Assembly (NCBI RefSeq): GCF_016679925.1
Contig: NZ_JAEQBW010000004.1
Span: 1-64,000 of the forward strand
Length of the DNA: 64,000 nt
Source of the DNA: Marivirga aurantiaca
GTDB taxonomy: Bacteria; Bacteroidota; Bacteroidia; Cytophagales; Cyclobacteriaceae
Reading direction: 5' to 3'
The notes beneath the pieces are model-generated. The model was not told the origin of the DNA. It saw only the letters and a program-made list of their open reading frames with translations, and did not search any database. A program made the position numbers and the translations under genes. This document shows positions 47,412 to 55,717 of this stretch, in pieces (position 1 is the stretch's first letter; each line of letters opens with the position of its first letter).

Positions 47412-48365
47412 TTAAAAAGGCAACTTGCTTAGATCTACATTTCCACCGGTTAAAATCACTCCGGCTTTTTTACCTTTTAGTTTGCTTTTCATTTTTATAA
47501 GGGCTGCAAATGGCACGGCCCCGGATGGTTCCACTACTAGTTTCAGATACTGAAAAATCATTCTCATTGCTTCAATAATTTCATCGTCCGTTACAGTAAT
47601 GATGTCCGAAATGTATTTTTGGATGATAGGAAAGTTTTTTTGGCCAACCGAGGTTCTCAAACCATCGGCTATGGTATTAGGGTATTCCATAGGAATGATT
47701 TTCCCTGCTTTCCATGAACGAAAAGCATCATCGGCCCCAAGAGGTTCGGCACCATATACTGGTACATTCTTGCCAAAATATTTTGCAGATAATAAGGTGC
47801 CGGCCATCAAACCTCCACCACCTATTGGGGCAAATATTCCATCCAAATGATCAGTATCTTCTATCATTTCCCTGGCAACTGTAGCCTGTCCTGCAATCAC
47901 ATCATAATTATCATAAGGATGCACAAAAGTAGCACCTGTTTGATCAACCACTTCCTTCAATGTTTTTTCCCTGGCTTCCAGTGTTGGATCGCAGAAAATC
48001 ACTTCCGCCCCGTACTGTTGAACAGCGGCTACTTTTACTTCCGGGGCATTTTGAGGCATTACGATATATGCAGGTATTTTTCTCATTTTAGCAGCTAGTG
48101 CCAATGCCTGTGCATGGTTGCCGGAAGAGTGCGTGGCCACACCTTTCTTCAATTGATCTTTCGTTAAGGACAACACCGCATTGGAAGCCCCCCGCATTTT
48201 AAAGGCGCCCACTTTCTGAAGGTTTTCAGCTTTAAAAAACACTTTCAAACCTAATAGATCATTGATTTGAGTAGAAGTAAATACAGGAGTGCGATGAATG
48301 TAAGAGTGAATTCTTTCTTCTGCATCTTCAATGTTTTGAGCGGAGGGAACATCTTTTAAAAGCAT
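47412..48365 (-). CDS. threonine/serine dehydratase (PLP fold type II)
   Basis: This 317-residue enzyme has the PLP Lys in FKMRGASNAV, the substrate loop SSGNHAQALALAA, and the phosphate-binding glycine loop IGGGGLMAG. It lacks the C-terminal ACT domain of biosynthetic IlvA, so it is a catabolic threonine/serine dehydratase or serine racemase. Either activity makes reactive enamines that RidA, encoded 3 kb away, would handle. Confidence 0.9.
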   Translation of the reverse strand: MLLKDVPSAQNIEDAEERIHSYIHRTPVFTSTQINDLLGLKVFFKAENLQKVGAFKMRGASNAVLSLTKDQLKKGVATHSSGNHAQALALAAKMRKIPAYIVMPQNAPEVKVAAVQQYGAEVIFCDPTLEAREKTLKEVVDQTGATFVHPYDNYDVIAGQATVAREMIEDTDHLDGIFAPIGGGGLMAGTLLSAKYFGKNVPVYGAEPLGADDAFRSWKAGKIIPMEYPNTIADGLRTSVGQKNFPIIQKYISDIITVTDDEIIEAMRMIFQYLKLVVEPSGAVPFAALIKMKSKLKGKKAGVILTGGNVDLSKLPF

Positions 48366-48416
48366 TGGGTTTATATTTAGTTAATTTGATTATATTTCTG
48401 AATTAAACAAGATATT

Positions 48417-49634
48417 ATGCAAGCTAAAAAGTTTTTACAATTATTACCTTTTCTCTTCCTGTCTCTCTTATGGATAAGTTGTTCTGATGATAACGTTGAG
48501 CCGGGATTTGACCATGTCCTCAGTTATGAATTGGTGGAAACCATTTCTAAGGGTGAAATCAATCAAAGGTTTAACAACGATCCCTTAGTTTCAGGTTTTA
48601 TTAATTTTGATGTTGAAGCCTACAAAGTCACCTATTTAACACCTAACTATGATGGCACCGAGGTTGAAGCATCGGGCCTGGTTTTAATACCCCAGGTGGA
48701 AGGAGCGGTAAAGCTAACCAGCTTTCAGCATAGTACCTTGGCGAAATCCAATGACCCACAAATAGACCAGGAACATAGGGCTCCGTCTTATTTATCATCT
48801 GAGAATGCCGAAATCTATCTTTCAGCAGTTTTGTATGCTTCAAATGGATACTTAATTTCTTCTGCAGATTATATTGGTTATGGTAGCACATCAGAGATGT
48901 TCCATCCTTATGAACATGCCCAAACAGCAGCCACTACTTGTTTCGACATGCTATTGGCTACTAAAGAACTAGCCGAATCCTTATCTGTGAACATGACTGA
49001 TGAGCTTTTTTTAATTGGTTATTCGCAAGGCGGAAATTCTACCATGGCATTACATAAATACATAGAAGAAAACCATGCGGCTGAATTCCCCATTACCAGA
49101 AGTGCTATGGGGGCCGGTGCCTACCATAAATCAGCAGTGGGAGATTATATATTTAATTTTCAGGGAGATTTGGGTTTCTCTATAAGCCTGTATCTATGGG
49201 TGCTTGATTCCTATGATAGAATTTATTTACAAAAGGGCATTCCTTATTACCTGAATGAGCCATATGCCTCGGAGGTTGTGGATAATGGTTACTTTGCTAT
49301 TTCCAGTTCTAATCCGCAAGAGGTTTTTACTGATACTTTTATTGATGATATTAATGATCCAAATAGTGATTTTAGGGATGCTTTGGCAGACAATGATATT
49401 CATGATTGGAAAGCTATTGCTCCTATAAAGCTCTACCACAGCTTAGAAGACAAACTCGTTCCTTACTTTAACTCTGCTGATGCATTTGACAACATGACGG
49501 ATAAAGGTAGCACGGAGATATTGTTAGAGACGTATACTTACAATAGTTCTGTGGAACCGGATGCCATACATGGAGCCGGAGGGGCAAGGTTTTTTAGCGA
49601 TGTGATCTCAGTTTATTTTAAATATGGAATTTAA
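48417..49634 (+). CDS. secreted lipase-like alpha/beta hydrolase lipoprotein
   Basis: This 405-residue protein has a lipoprotein signal ending LLWISC (Cys22). The alpha/beta-hydrolase nucleophile elbow is LIGYSQGGNSTMALH (Ser), with later acid and His candidates (DKLVPYFNSADAF and AIHGAGGARFF). The arrangement resembles secretory lipase / cephalosporin-esterase-type enzymes of the cell surface. Substrate unknown. Confidence 0.85.
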   Translation: MQAKKFLQLLPFLFLSLLWISCSDDNVEPGFDHVLSYELVETISKGEINQRFNNDPLVSGFINFDVEAYKVTYLTPNYDGTEVEASGLVLIPQVEGAVKLTSFQHSTLAKSNDPQIDQEHRAPSYLSSENAEIYLSAVLYASNGYLISSADYIGYGSTSEMFHPYEHAQTAATTCFDMLLATKELAESLSVNMTDELFLIGYSQGGNSTMALHKYIEENHAAEFPITRSAMGAGAYHKSAVGDYIFNFQGDLGFSISLYLWVLDSYDRIYLQKGIPYYLNEPYASEVVDNGYFAISSSNPQEVFTDTFIDDINDPNSDFRDALADNDIHDWKAIAPIKLYHSLEDKLVPYFNSADAFDNMTDKGSTEILLETYTYNSSVEPDAIHGAGGARFFSDVISVYFKYGI

Positions 49635-49693
49635 TTTTTTTAAAAACTGTTTCATTTCCACCCTAAAATGACTTAATTAAGGTTGAAATAGTC

Positions 49694-49855
49694 ATCCCGA
49701 GTACGGGATCAACTGAGGATGAATATTTAGGAGTGAAGTGACGGTTGTGGAGCTTATTTGTATCTGGACTATTCTCCCGAAGGGATCCCTTTGGGGCATA
49801 CCGCTAAGGTGGTACAAGTTGTGACGGTTGAAAATAAACTTATAAACATGAAACG
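49694..49855 (+). repeat. intergenic repeat copy C with both palindromic inserts
   Basis: This gap contains a hairpin ATCCCGAGTACGGGAT (49694-49709), then GAGGATGAAT (49715-49724) and the 28-base block at 49772-49799 that matches 3768-3795 with one difference. The order matches copy A, although the spacer is diverged and copy C lacks the ATGAAATGAGC start. It lies between the lipase-like gene and the response regulator. Confidence 0.65.
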
Positions 49856-49907
49856 TAAAAAGCAGATTAGCTAATCCGTTTATCCCCTTATCACTAATTG
49901 ATAACAA

Positions 49908-50300
49908 ATGGAAGCAATTATAGTAGATGATGATGAAATGACCGTATTTTTGAATGAGATTTTTGTAAAAGAAAATGATTTTCATCAAACACCCCATTCA
50001 TTTAATCATGGGAAAAGCTTCCTGGATTATCTTTTAGCCAATTATAACCCGGAAGAAAAGTACTGTGTTTTTTTGGATATTAATATGCCGGTAATGGATG
50101 GGTGGGAGTTTTTAGATGCTATTAAGGAAGAAAGTATGTCCAAAAACATATATGTTGTGATTCTTACCTCATCAGTAAATGAAATAGACAGGGAAAAGGC
50201 CAGAGGATACACACAGGTAATTGATTTCTTAGAAAAGCCGTTGAATGATGTTAAACTCAACCTACTAAAGAAAAACGAACAAATAAGCTCCTTCTTTTGA
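49908..50300 (+). CDS. single-domain response regulator
   Basis: This 130-residue receiver-only protein has an acidic cluster at 7-9 (IIVDDDEM), phosphoacceptor Asp57 in CVFLDINMPVMDGW, Thr/Ser in ILTSS and Lys in FLEKPL. It has no output domain, so it acts by protein contact, as CheY-type proteins or phosphorelay intermediates do. No histidine kinase gene is near. Confidence 0.9.
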   Translation: MEAIIVDDDEMTVFLNEIFVKENDFHQTPHSFNHGKSFLDYLLANYNPEEKYCVFLDINMPVMDGWEFLDAIKEESMSKNIYVVILTSSVNEIDREKARGYTQVIDFLEKPLNDVKLNLLKKNEQISSFF

Positions 50301-50406
50301 AGGTCATCCCAAAGAAATAAGTGAATAATTAAAAAAACCCGGATTTTTGTTTGCAAATTATTCCTTCTCCCCCTTATAATTTCAAACGGTCATTGAAATA
50401 AAAAAC

Positions 50407-51234
50407 ATGCAAAAAATAGCTATACAAGGAGTAAGAGGTGCTTTTCATGAAGCGGCTGCCAAAAAATATGCAGGGGAGTCAATTCAATTGGTGGAATGTA
50501 TGACGTTCCGGGACTTATGTAAATCACTCAAAAGTGGCCAGTCAGATATGGCCGTTATGGCTATTGAAAATACTATAGCAGGAAGTCTTTCGCAAAATTA
50601 TGGGTTGATTAATGAGTATCAATTAAGCATAGTTGGGGAAGTTTATCTGCGCATTCAAATGCAATTACTGGCACTTCCCGGGGTAGAATTGTCAGCCATT
50701 AAATTCATTTATTCCCATCCAGTGGCTTTGAATCAATGTAATTTTTTTTTGGATGGCCTTTCAGGGGTGCAGGTTTACGAATCAAAGGATACTGCGGAGT
50801 CGGCAAGGATGATCAGGGAAGGGAATTTAACAGATACGGCTGCCATTGCAGGAGAAACAGCCGCTCAATTATATAGTTTAGATATTCTGAAAGGAAATAT
50901 AGAAACTAATAAGGAAAACTATACCCGCTTTTTAGTGCTTACCAACCAGTCAAATCAGTCAGTAGAGGGAGATAAAGCTTCCATATCTTTCGAACTGGGG
51001 CATCAGCCGGGAACCCTGGCAGATATACTAACAGTTTTTAAGAAGAACCGGATCAATCTGACAAACATTCAATCTATGCCACTGGTGGGCAAGCCGTATG
51101 AATATAGGTTTCATGCAGATCTAACCTGGGAGTCAAAAGTGGATTTTGAAAAAGCGATGGAATCAGCCGGGGAATTTGCCAACAGCATTATTCTTTTGGG
51201 CATTTATAAACGAAGCAATTTTAATTTTCAATAG
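50407..51234 (+). CDS. pheA: prephenate dehydratase
   Basis: This 275-residue enzyme has a bilobed catalytic part (MAIENTIAGSLSQNYG, ENYTRFLVLT with the conserved TRF) and a C-terminal ACT regulatory domain (FELGHQPGTLADILTVFKK) that senses phenylalanine. It makes phenylpyruvate from prephenate. It is the first gene of a three-gene Phe/Tyr unit. Confidence 0.95.
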   Translation: MQKIAIQGVRGAFHEAAAKKYAGESIQLVECMTFRDLCKSLKSGQSDMAVMAIENTIAGSLSQNYGLINEYQLSIVGEVYLRIQMQLLALPGVELSAIKFIYSHPVALNQCNFFLDGLSGVQVYESKDTAESARMIREGNLTDTAAIAGETAAQLYSLDILKGNIETNKENYTRFLVLTNQSNQSVEGDKASISFELGHQPGTLADILTVFKKNRINLTNIQSMPLVGKPYEYRFHADLTWESKVDFEKAMESAGEFANSIILLGIYKRSNFNFQ

Positions 51235-51238
51235 CAGC

Positions 51239-52420
51239 ATGATCATTCAAAAATCAAATAGATTGACTGAAGTCAGCGAATATTATTTGTCCCGTAAACT
51301 GGAAGAGATCAGGTGGATGAATGCCACAGGGGAAAAAGTCATTAATTTAGGAATAGGCAGCCCGGACATGCCTCCCTCAGAAGAGACCATTAAAGTCCTT
51401 TCTCGATCTGCCCTAAACCCTGCTCACCATGGATACCAAAGCTATAAAGGGATTCCTGAATTAAGGGAAGCGATTTCCCTTTGGAATCAAAGAACCTATA
51501 AAACCACATTAAATCCGGAAACAGAAATTCTCCCATTAATGGGATCTAAAGAAGGAATCATGCATATTTCCATGGCCTTTTTGAATCCGGACGATGAAGT
51601 GCTGGTGCCTAATCCCGGGTACCCTACCTACACTTCTGTGAGTAAATTGTTGGGTGCAAAAGTAAGGCCTTACGATCTTTTGCCTGCTAGCCCTCAGGCC
51701 ATTGATATGGAGAAATTAAAGAAAGAGGATTTATCAAAAGTAAAACTGATGTGGATTAATTTTCCACACATGCCGACTGGCAGAAGGGCGGATGAAACTT
51801 TGTTGGCAGCGCTGGTTGAGCTGGCGAAAGAAAAGGGCTTTTTGCTTTGTCATGATAATCCATATAGCCTGATTTTGAATGATTACCCCTTAAGTATTTT
51901 TAATGTGGAGGGAGCCGGGGAAGTTGCCATTGAGCTAAATTCTTTTAGCAAATCGCACAATATGGCCGGGTGGAGATTGGGCTGGGTGGCAGGAATGGAA
52001 AGCTATATTAAAACCATACTTACCGTAAAAAGCAATTTCGATTCCGGTATGTTTTTACCTATTCAGCATGCGGCTATTCAGGCCTTACAAAATGACGATG
52101 ACTGGCACCGGCAACAAAATCAGGAATACATCCAAAGGCAGGTTGTGGCCAGGCAACTTTTGGATTTGTTGGGCTGTACTTATACCACAGATCAGGCTGG
52201 CATGTTTGTGTGGGCCAAAGCTCCAGGGCATATTAAAAATGTAGAGGAGTTTGTGAATGAAATACTGCAAAAAGCAAAAGTATTTATTAGTCCGGGACAA
52301 ATTTTTGGAAGCAATGGTGAGGGCTATGTAAGGGTTTCATTATGTAGTTCGAGGGATTTATTGATGGAAGCTTATCAACGAATTGAAACCTACGTGAAAA
52401 CTCATACACCCCAATTATGA
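51239..52420 (+). CDS. class I/II aminotransferase of the Phe/Tyr operon
   Basis: This 393-residue PLP enzyme starts at ATG 51239, just after pheA; longer frames overlap pheA without support. It has GSKEGIMHISMAF, NFPHMPTGRRAD, and the PLP Lys in ELNSFSKSHNMAGWRLG. Context makes it the aromatic aminotransferase that turns phenylpyruvate or hydroxyphenylpyruvate into Phe or Tyr; LL-diaminopimelate-type activity is a family alternative. Confidence 0.9.
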   Translation: MIIQKSNRLTEVSEYYLSRKLEEIRWMNATGEKVINLGIGSPDMPPSEETIKVLSRSALNPAHHGYQSYKGIPELREAISLWNQRTYKTTLNPETEILPLMGSKEGIMHISMAFLNPDDEVLVPNPGYPTYTSVSKLLGAKVRPYDLLPASPQAIDMEKLKKEDLSKVKLMWINFPHMPTGRRADETLLAALVELAKEKGFLLCHDNPYSLILNDYPLSIFNVEGAGEVAIELNSFSKSHNMAGWRLGWVAGMESYIKTILTVKSNFDSGMFLPIQHAAIQALQNDDDWHRQQNQEYIQRQVVARQLLDLLGCTYTTDQAGMFVWAKAPGHIKNVEEFVNEILQKAKVFISPGQIFGSNGEGYVRVSLCSSRDLLMEAYQRIETYVKTHTPQL

Positions 52421-53256
52421 AAACAGCTATTGTTGGCACAGGCTTAATAGGAGGTTCTTTGGCCCTGGCGCTTAAGAAAACAGGTTTTGCAAGTAATATT
52501 ATTGGTGTGGATAAAAACCCTGACAACTTGCAAAAAGCCATGAGTCTGGGCATTATAGATAGTCAGGCAACATTGCCTGAGGCCTGCCAAATGGCAGATT
52601 TGATTGTTTTGGCCATTCCGGTGGATGCCATTTATTACATTTTAGTGGAGGTGCTGGATAAAATCCATGAGCGCACTATTGTTGTGGATATGGGCTCTAC
52701 AAAATCAAAAATATGCCAATTAGTGAAAGATCACCCCAAAAGACAAAACTTTGTGGCGAGCCACCCTATTGCAGGCACAGAAAATGCTGGTCCGGAAGCA
52801 GCTCTTGTCAATTTGTTTCAGGGAAAAAAAGCAATCATTTGTGAGGAGCAAAGGAGCAGTAAACCAGCCTTGGAATTGGCCATAAGCATGTATAAAACCC
52901 TGGAAATGAACATTGAAATAATGGAACCTGAAATTCATGATCTACACATAGCTTATGTTTCCCACTTATCCCACATAAGTGCTTTTAGTTTGGGGCTGAC
53001 TGCACTGGACATGGCAGTAAAAGAGAAAGATATGTTTAAAATGGCAGGGGGTGGTTTTTCTTCTACTGTGAGATTGGCTAAAAGTTCACCGGAAATGTGG
53101 GGTCCAATATTTGAACAAAATAATGAGAATATTTCTGCAGCTTTGGGAGAGTACATTGATCACCTGATAGCTTTTAAAAAAGCGATAGATGAAGGCAACA
53201 CCACCCGCACCAAAGAGCTGATGGAAAAAGCTGCCATCATTCGTTCCAAAATTTGA
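52417..53256 (+). CDS. tyrA: prephenate dehydrogenase
   Basis: This 279-residue enzyme has an N-terminal NAD loop GTGLIGGSLALALKK and the catalytic His region ASHPIAGTENAGPEAA. It oxidatively decarboxylates prephenate to 4-hydroxyphenylpyruvate. It overlaps the aminotransferase by ATGA. It lacks an ACT domain and fused chorismate mutase, and the DAHP synthase gene often found next in Bacteroidota is absent here. Confidence 0.94.
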   Translation: MKTAIVGTGLIGGSLALALKKTGFASNIIGVDKNPDNLQKAMSLGIIDSQATLPEACQMADLIVLAIPVDAIYYILVEVLDKIHERTIVVDMGSTKSKICQLVKDHPKRQNFVASHPIAGTENAGPEAALVNLFQGKKAIICEEQRSSKPALELAISMYKTLEMNIEIMEPEIHDLHIAYVSHLSHISAFSLGLTALDMAVKEKDMFKMAGGGFSSTVRLAKSSPEMWGPIFEQNNENISAALGEYIDHLIAFKKAIDEGNTTRTKELMEKAAIIRSKI

Positions 53257-53266
53257 GACAATGAAA

Positions 53267-53307
53267 AGCCCGGAGTGATTTCTACACCACTCCTACGGCT
53301 GTTTTTT
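53267..53307 (+). terminator. intrinsic terminator after tyrA
   Basis: The arms AGCCCGGAGTG and CACTCCTACGGCT, with a small bulge, are followed by T6. They lie 10 bases past tyrA and end the Phe/Tyr operon. Confidence 0.75.
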
Positions 53308-53547
53308 CTTAGGTTGATGCTGGTCTGAATATCACGTTGAGCAATTCCTTGCCTGCTTTTATTCAAGTATGGTTCTTGTCAAACAATAAATGTCAGAATC
53401 TTACAAACCTGATAATTTGCCCAGCGTACATTTTAAGTACAACCAAATAAGACGGGTATCAGAGAACTTTTACATTGGATGAATTCCAGGAGGCGAGAAG
53501 TTGGGTAAGGTAGTCATCACAATTGTTTTCTAATATTCAACTGTAAA

Positions 53548-54588
53548 GTGGGTAGGGAAAACAGGAAAGGTATAGCCGAATTGAAAAAGACAAAAATAAA
53601 ACTAAAAAAGATTGATGATTCCTCCCTTGTAATTGAACGTAAAAGGCGTGGAAGAGGCTTTGCTTATTTTGACGCCTCCGGCAAAAAGATTAGCTCTCCG
53701 GAACAGTTAAGGAGGCTAAAAAAAATAGTTATTCCTCCTATGTGGTCGGAAGTGAAAATTTGTGAATTGGATGAAGGCCACATTCAAGCCATTGGCCGTG
53801 ATGCCAAAGGTAGAAAACAATACATTTATCATTCAGAATGGGAAAGGCGGCAACAAGAGATGAAATTTTCCCGGATGATTGAGTTTGGAAAACTGTTGCC
53901 CAAAGTAAGAAAGCAATGTGAGAAAGATCTTGGTAAAAGAGGGTGGAAAAGGGAAAAAGTAATTGCATTGATGGTGTCACTTCTGGATGAGTACGGCATT
54001 CGGGTGGGCAATAGTTATTATGCGAAGCAGAACCAAAGCTATGGTCTTACCACATTGAGAAAAAAACACTTAAAATCAGATGGACGTAAACTACAGTTTA
54101 ACTTCAATGGGAAAAGTGGCCAAGAGCAATCGGTCACTATTGAAGATGATGCATTGGTCAAACATATACAGAAAGCTGTGGAACTCCCCGGCTATGAAAT
54201 ATTTCGTTATATGGATGATGCAGGTAAAACCCGAACAGTGGACAGTCAGGAGGTAAATGAGTATATCTACAATATTCTTGGTGATGATTTTTCCAGCAAG
54301 GACTTTAGGACCTGGGCGGGCAGTAGGTTGGCTTTAGAATTATATCCTGTAGCAGTGGAGCAAAAAGAAACCTCTAGTCGCAAAAAAATTGAGAATATAC
54401 TTATCCGGTTGGTAGCTGATGAATTGGGCAATACGCCCTCAGTGTGCAGAACATACTACGTTCACCCTAAAATAGCGGAAAGAATAGAAACCGGGTCAGT
54501 TCCTGTACGCAATCCCTACAAAGACAGCAGCCTTTCCTATGGGCTCACTGCTGAAGAGAAATTACTGCTTTCACTTTTGGAAGAATGA
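53548..54588 (+). CDS. type IB DNA topoisomerase
   Basis: This 346-residue bacterial (poxvirus-like) topoisomerase IB has IQAIGRDAKGRKQYIYH in the N-terminal domain, EYGIRVGNSYYAKQNQSYG, KDFRTWAGSRLALE, and the C-terminal DELGNTPSVCRTYYVHP with the active-site Tyr. It relaxes supercoils by a 3'-phosphotyrosine bond. The start is a GTG with Lys/Arg-rich following residues. Monocistronic. Confidence 0.93.
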   Translation: MGRENRKGIAELKKTKIKLKKIDDSSLVIERKRRGRGFAYFDASGKKISSPEQLRRLKKIVIPPMWSEVKICELDEGHIQAIGRDAKGRKQYIYHSEWERRQQEMKFSRMIEFGKLLPKVRKQCEKDLGKRGWKREKVIALMVSLLDEYGIRVGNSYYAKQNQSYGLTTLRKKHLKSDGRKLQFNFNGKSGQEQSVTIEDDALVKHIQKAVELPGYEIFRYMDDAGKTRTVDSQEVNEYIYNILGDDFSSKDFRTWAGSRLALELYPVAVEQKETSSRKKIENILIRLVADELGNTPSVCRTYYVHPKIAERIETGSVPVRNPYKDSSLSYGLTAEEKLLLSLLEE

Positions 54589-54673
54589 AAATGGTGTTTC
54601 CGGTTTAAAAACCTTTAACCTTGAATTTCCTAAGCTGACTCAACGGGAATACCAATTTTGAATCAAATCAATC

Positions 54674-55576
54674 TCATAATTCTTTCTCAATAATTTCAAC
54701 TTCCACGGCATCCTCTTTTGGCGGGATTACCCTTCGCAGAGTATGAGCATATACATAAGTAAGCTGTGCTCCAAAAAGAAGGATAAGCACTGAATAATAT
54801 ACCCAAACCAAAATGGCCACGAAAGAACCTGCGGCTCCATAGGAGTCGGTTAAATTAGCTGTTCCCAGATAAAATCCCAGCGCAAATTTTCCTGCTACAA
54901 ATAAAATAGTGGTTACAAATGCTCCCACCCAAACATCTCTCCATTTGAGTTTGGCATCAGGTAACACCTTAAAAATAATAGCGAAAACAAGTGTGATGAA
55001 TGATAAGGAAACTATAATATTTAAAGTTTGAACCAAATAAATGGTGGAGGTGTCCAGCCAACCGGAAATGGAGGTATTAATGAAAGAAATAACAGTATCA
55101 GCCAGTAGGGAAACCAATAGCAAAAAACCTAAAGCAGCAATCATAGCCAATGATAAAAGCCTGTTTACAATGAATTTTATTATTCCTTTTTTGGGTTTTG
55201 CTTTAATATGCCATATAGCATTCAGACTATCCTGGAGGGAAATAAATACTGTTGTGGCACTAAACACCAATGTTCCTACTCCAATCACTTTAAATATCCA
55301 CCTGTCGGCACTAATAGTAGCCGAATTTAACAAGCTGTCTACCTGCTCTGCACTTGATTGGCCCATTAGCTGGTTGATCTGATCCAGGAATTGGGTCCTT
55401 ACTACTTCATCTTCATAAAAATACCCGGCTAAGGTAATGGAAACAATTCCTATGGCCGGCAATGAAAAAATAGTAAAATAGGCTGTAGAAGCACTGTGGT
55501 GAAAGGGGTTCTCATCAAAAAACTTGATGGTTGAATCCTTGAAAATTTTAAACCATTTTTTAAAGAAGTAGGTCAT
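54674..55576 (-). CDS. YihY/BrkB family membrane protein
   Basis: This 300-residue protein has about six transmembrane helices, the family motif HHSASTAYFTIFSLPAIGIV near the start, and SYGAAGSFVAILVWVYYS in the last helices. Inner-membrane proteins of unknown function, once misnamed ribonuclease BN. Confidence 0.9.
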   Translation of the reverse strand: MTYFFKKWFKIFKDSTIKFFDENPFHHSASTAYFTIFSLPAIGIVSITLAGYFYEDEVVRTQFLDQINQLMGQSSAEQVDSLLNSATISADRWIFKVIGVGTLVFSATTVFISLQDSLNAIWHIKAKPKKGIIKFIVNRLLSLAMIAALGFLLLVSLLADTVISFINTSISGWLDTSTIYLVQTLNIIVSLSFITLVFAIIFKVLPDAKLKWRDVWVGAFVTTILFVAGKFALGFYLGTANLTDSYGAAGSFVAILVWVYYSVLILLFGAQLTYVYAHTLRRVIPPKEDAVEVEIIEKEL

Positions 55577-55654
55577 ATAGAGGCAAAAGCTAGATCATAA
55601 ATTAAAGAATGGATAGCTCACAAACTACTTATACCTCAAATAAAATAATAAGTT

Positions 55655-55708
55655 GACAGAAGCACATCTGTTAAGGGTGAGAACCCCAAATCAGAATCAA
55701 CTTCTGTC
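55655..55708. other. possible hairpin between GH15 and BrkB genes
   Basis: GACAGAAG (55655-55662) and CTTCTGTC (55701-55708) form an 8-bp stem around a 38-base loop. It lies in the 141-base gap between two minus-strand genes. The role is unclear. Confidence 0.3.
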
Positions 55709-55717
55709 GTACAATTC

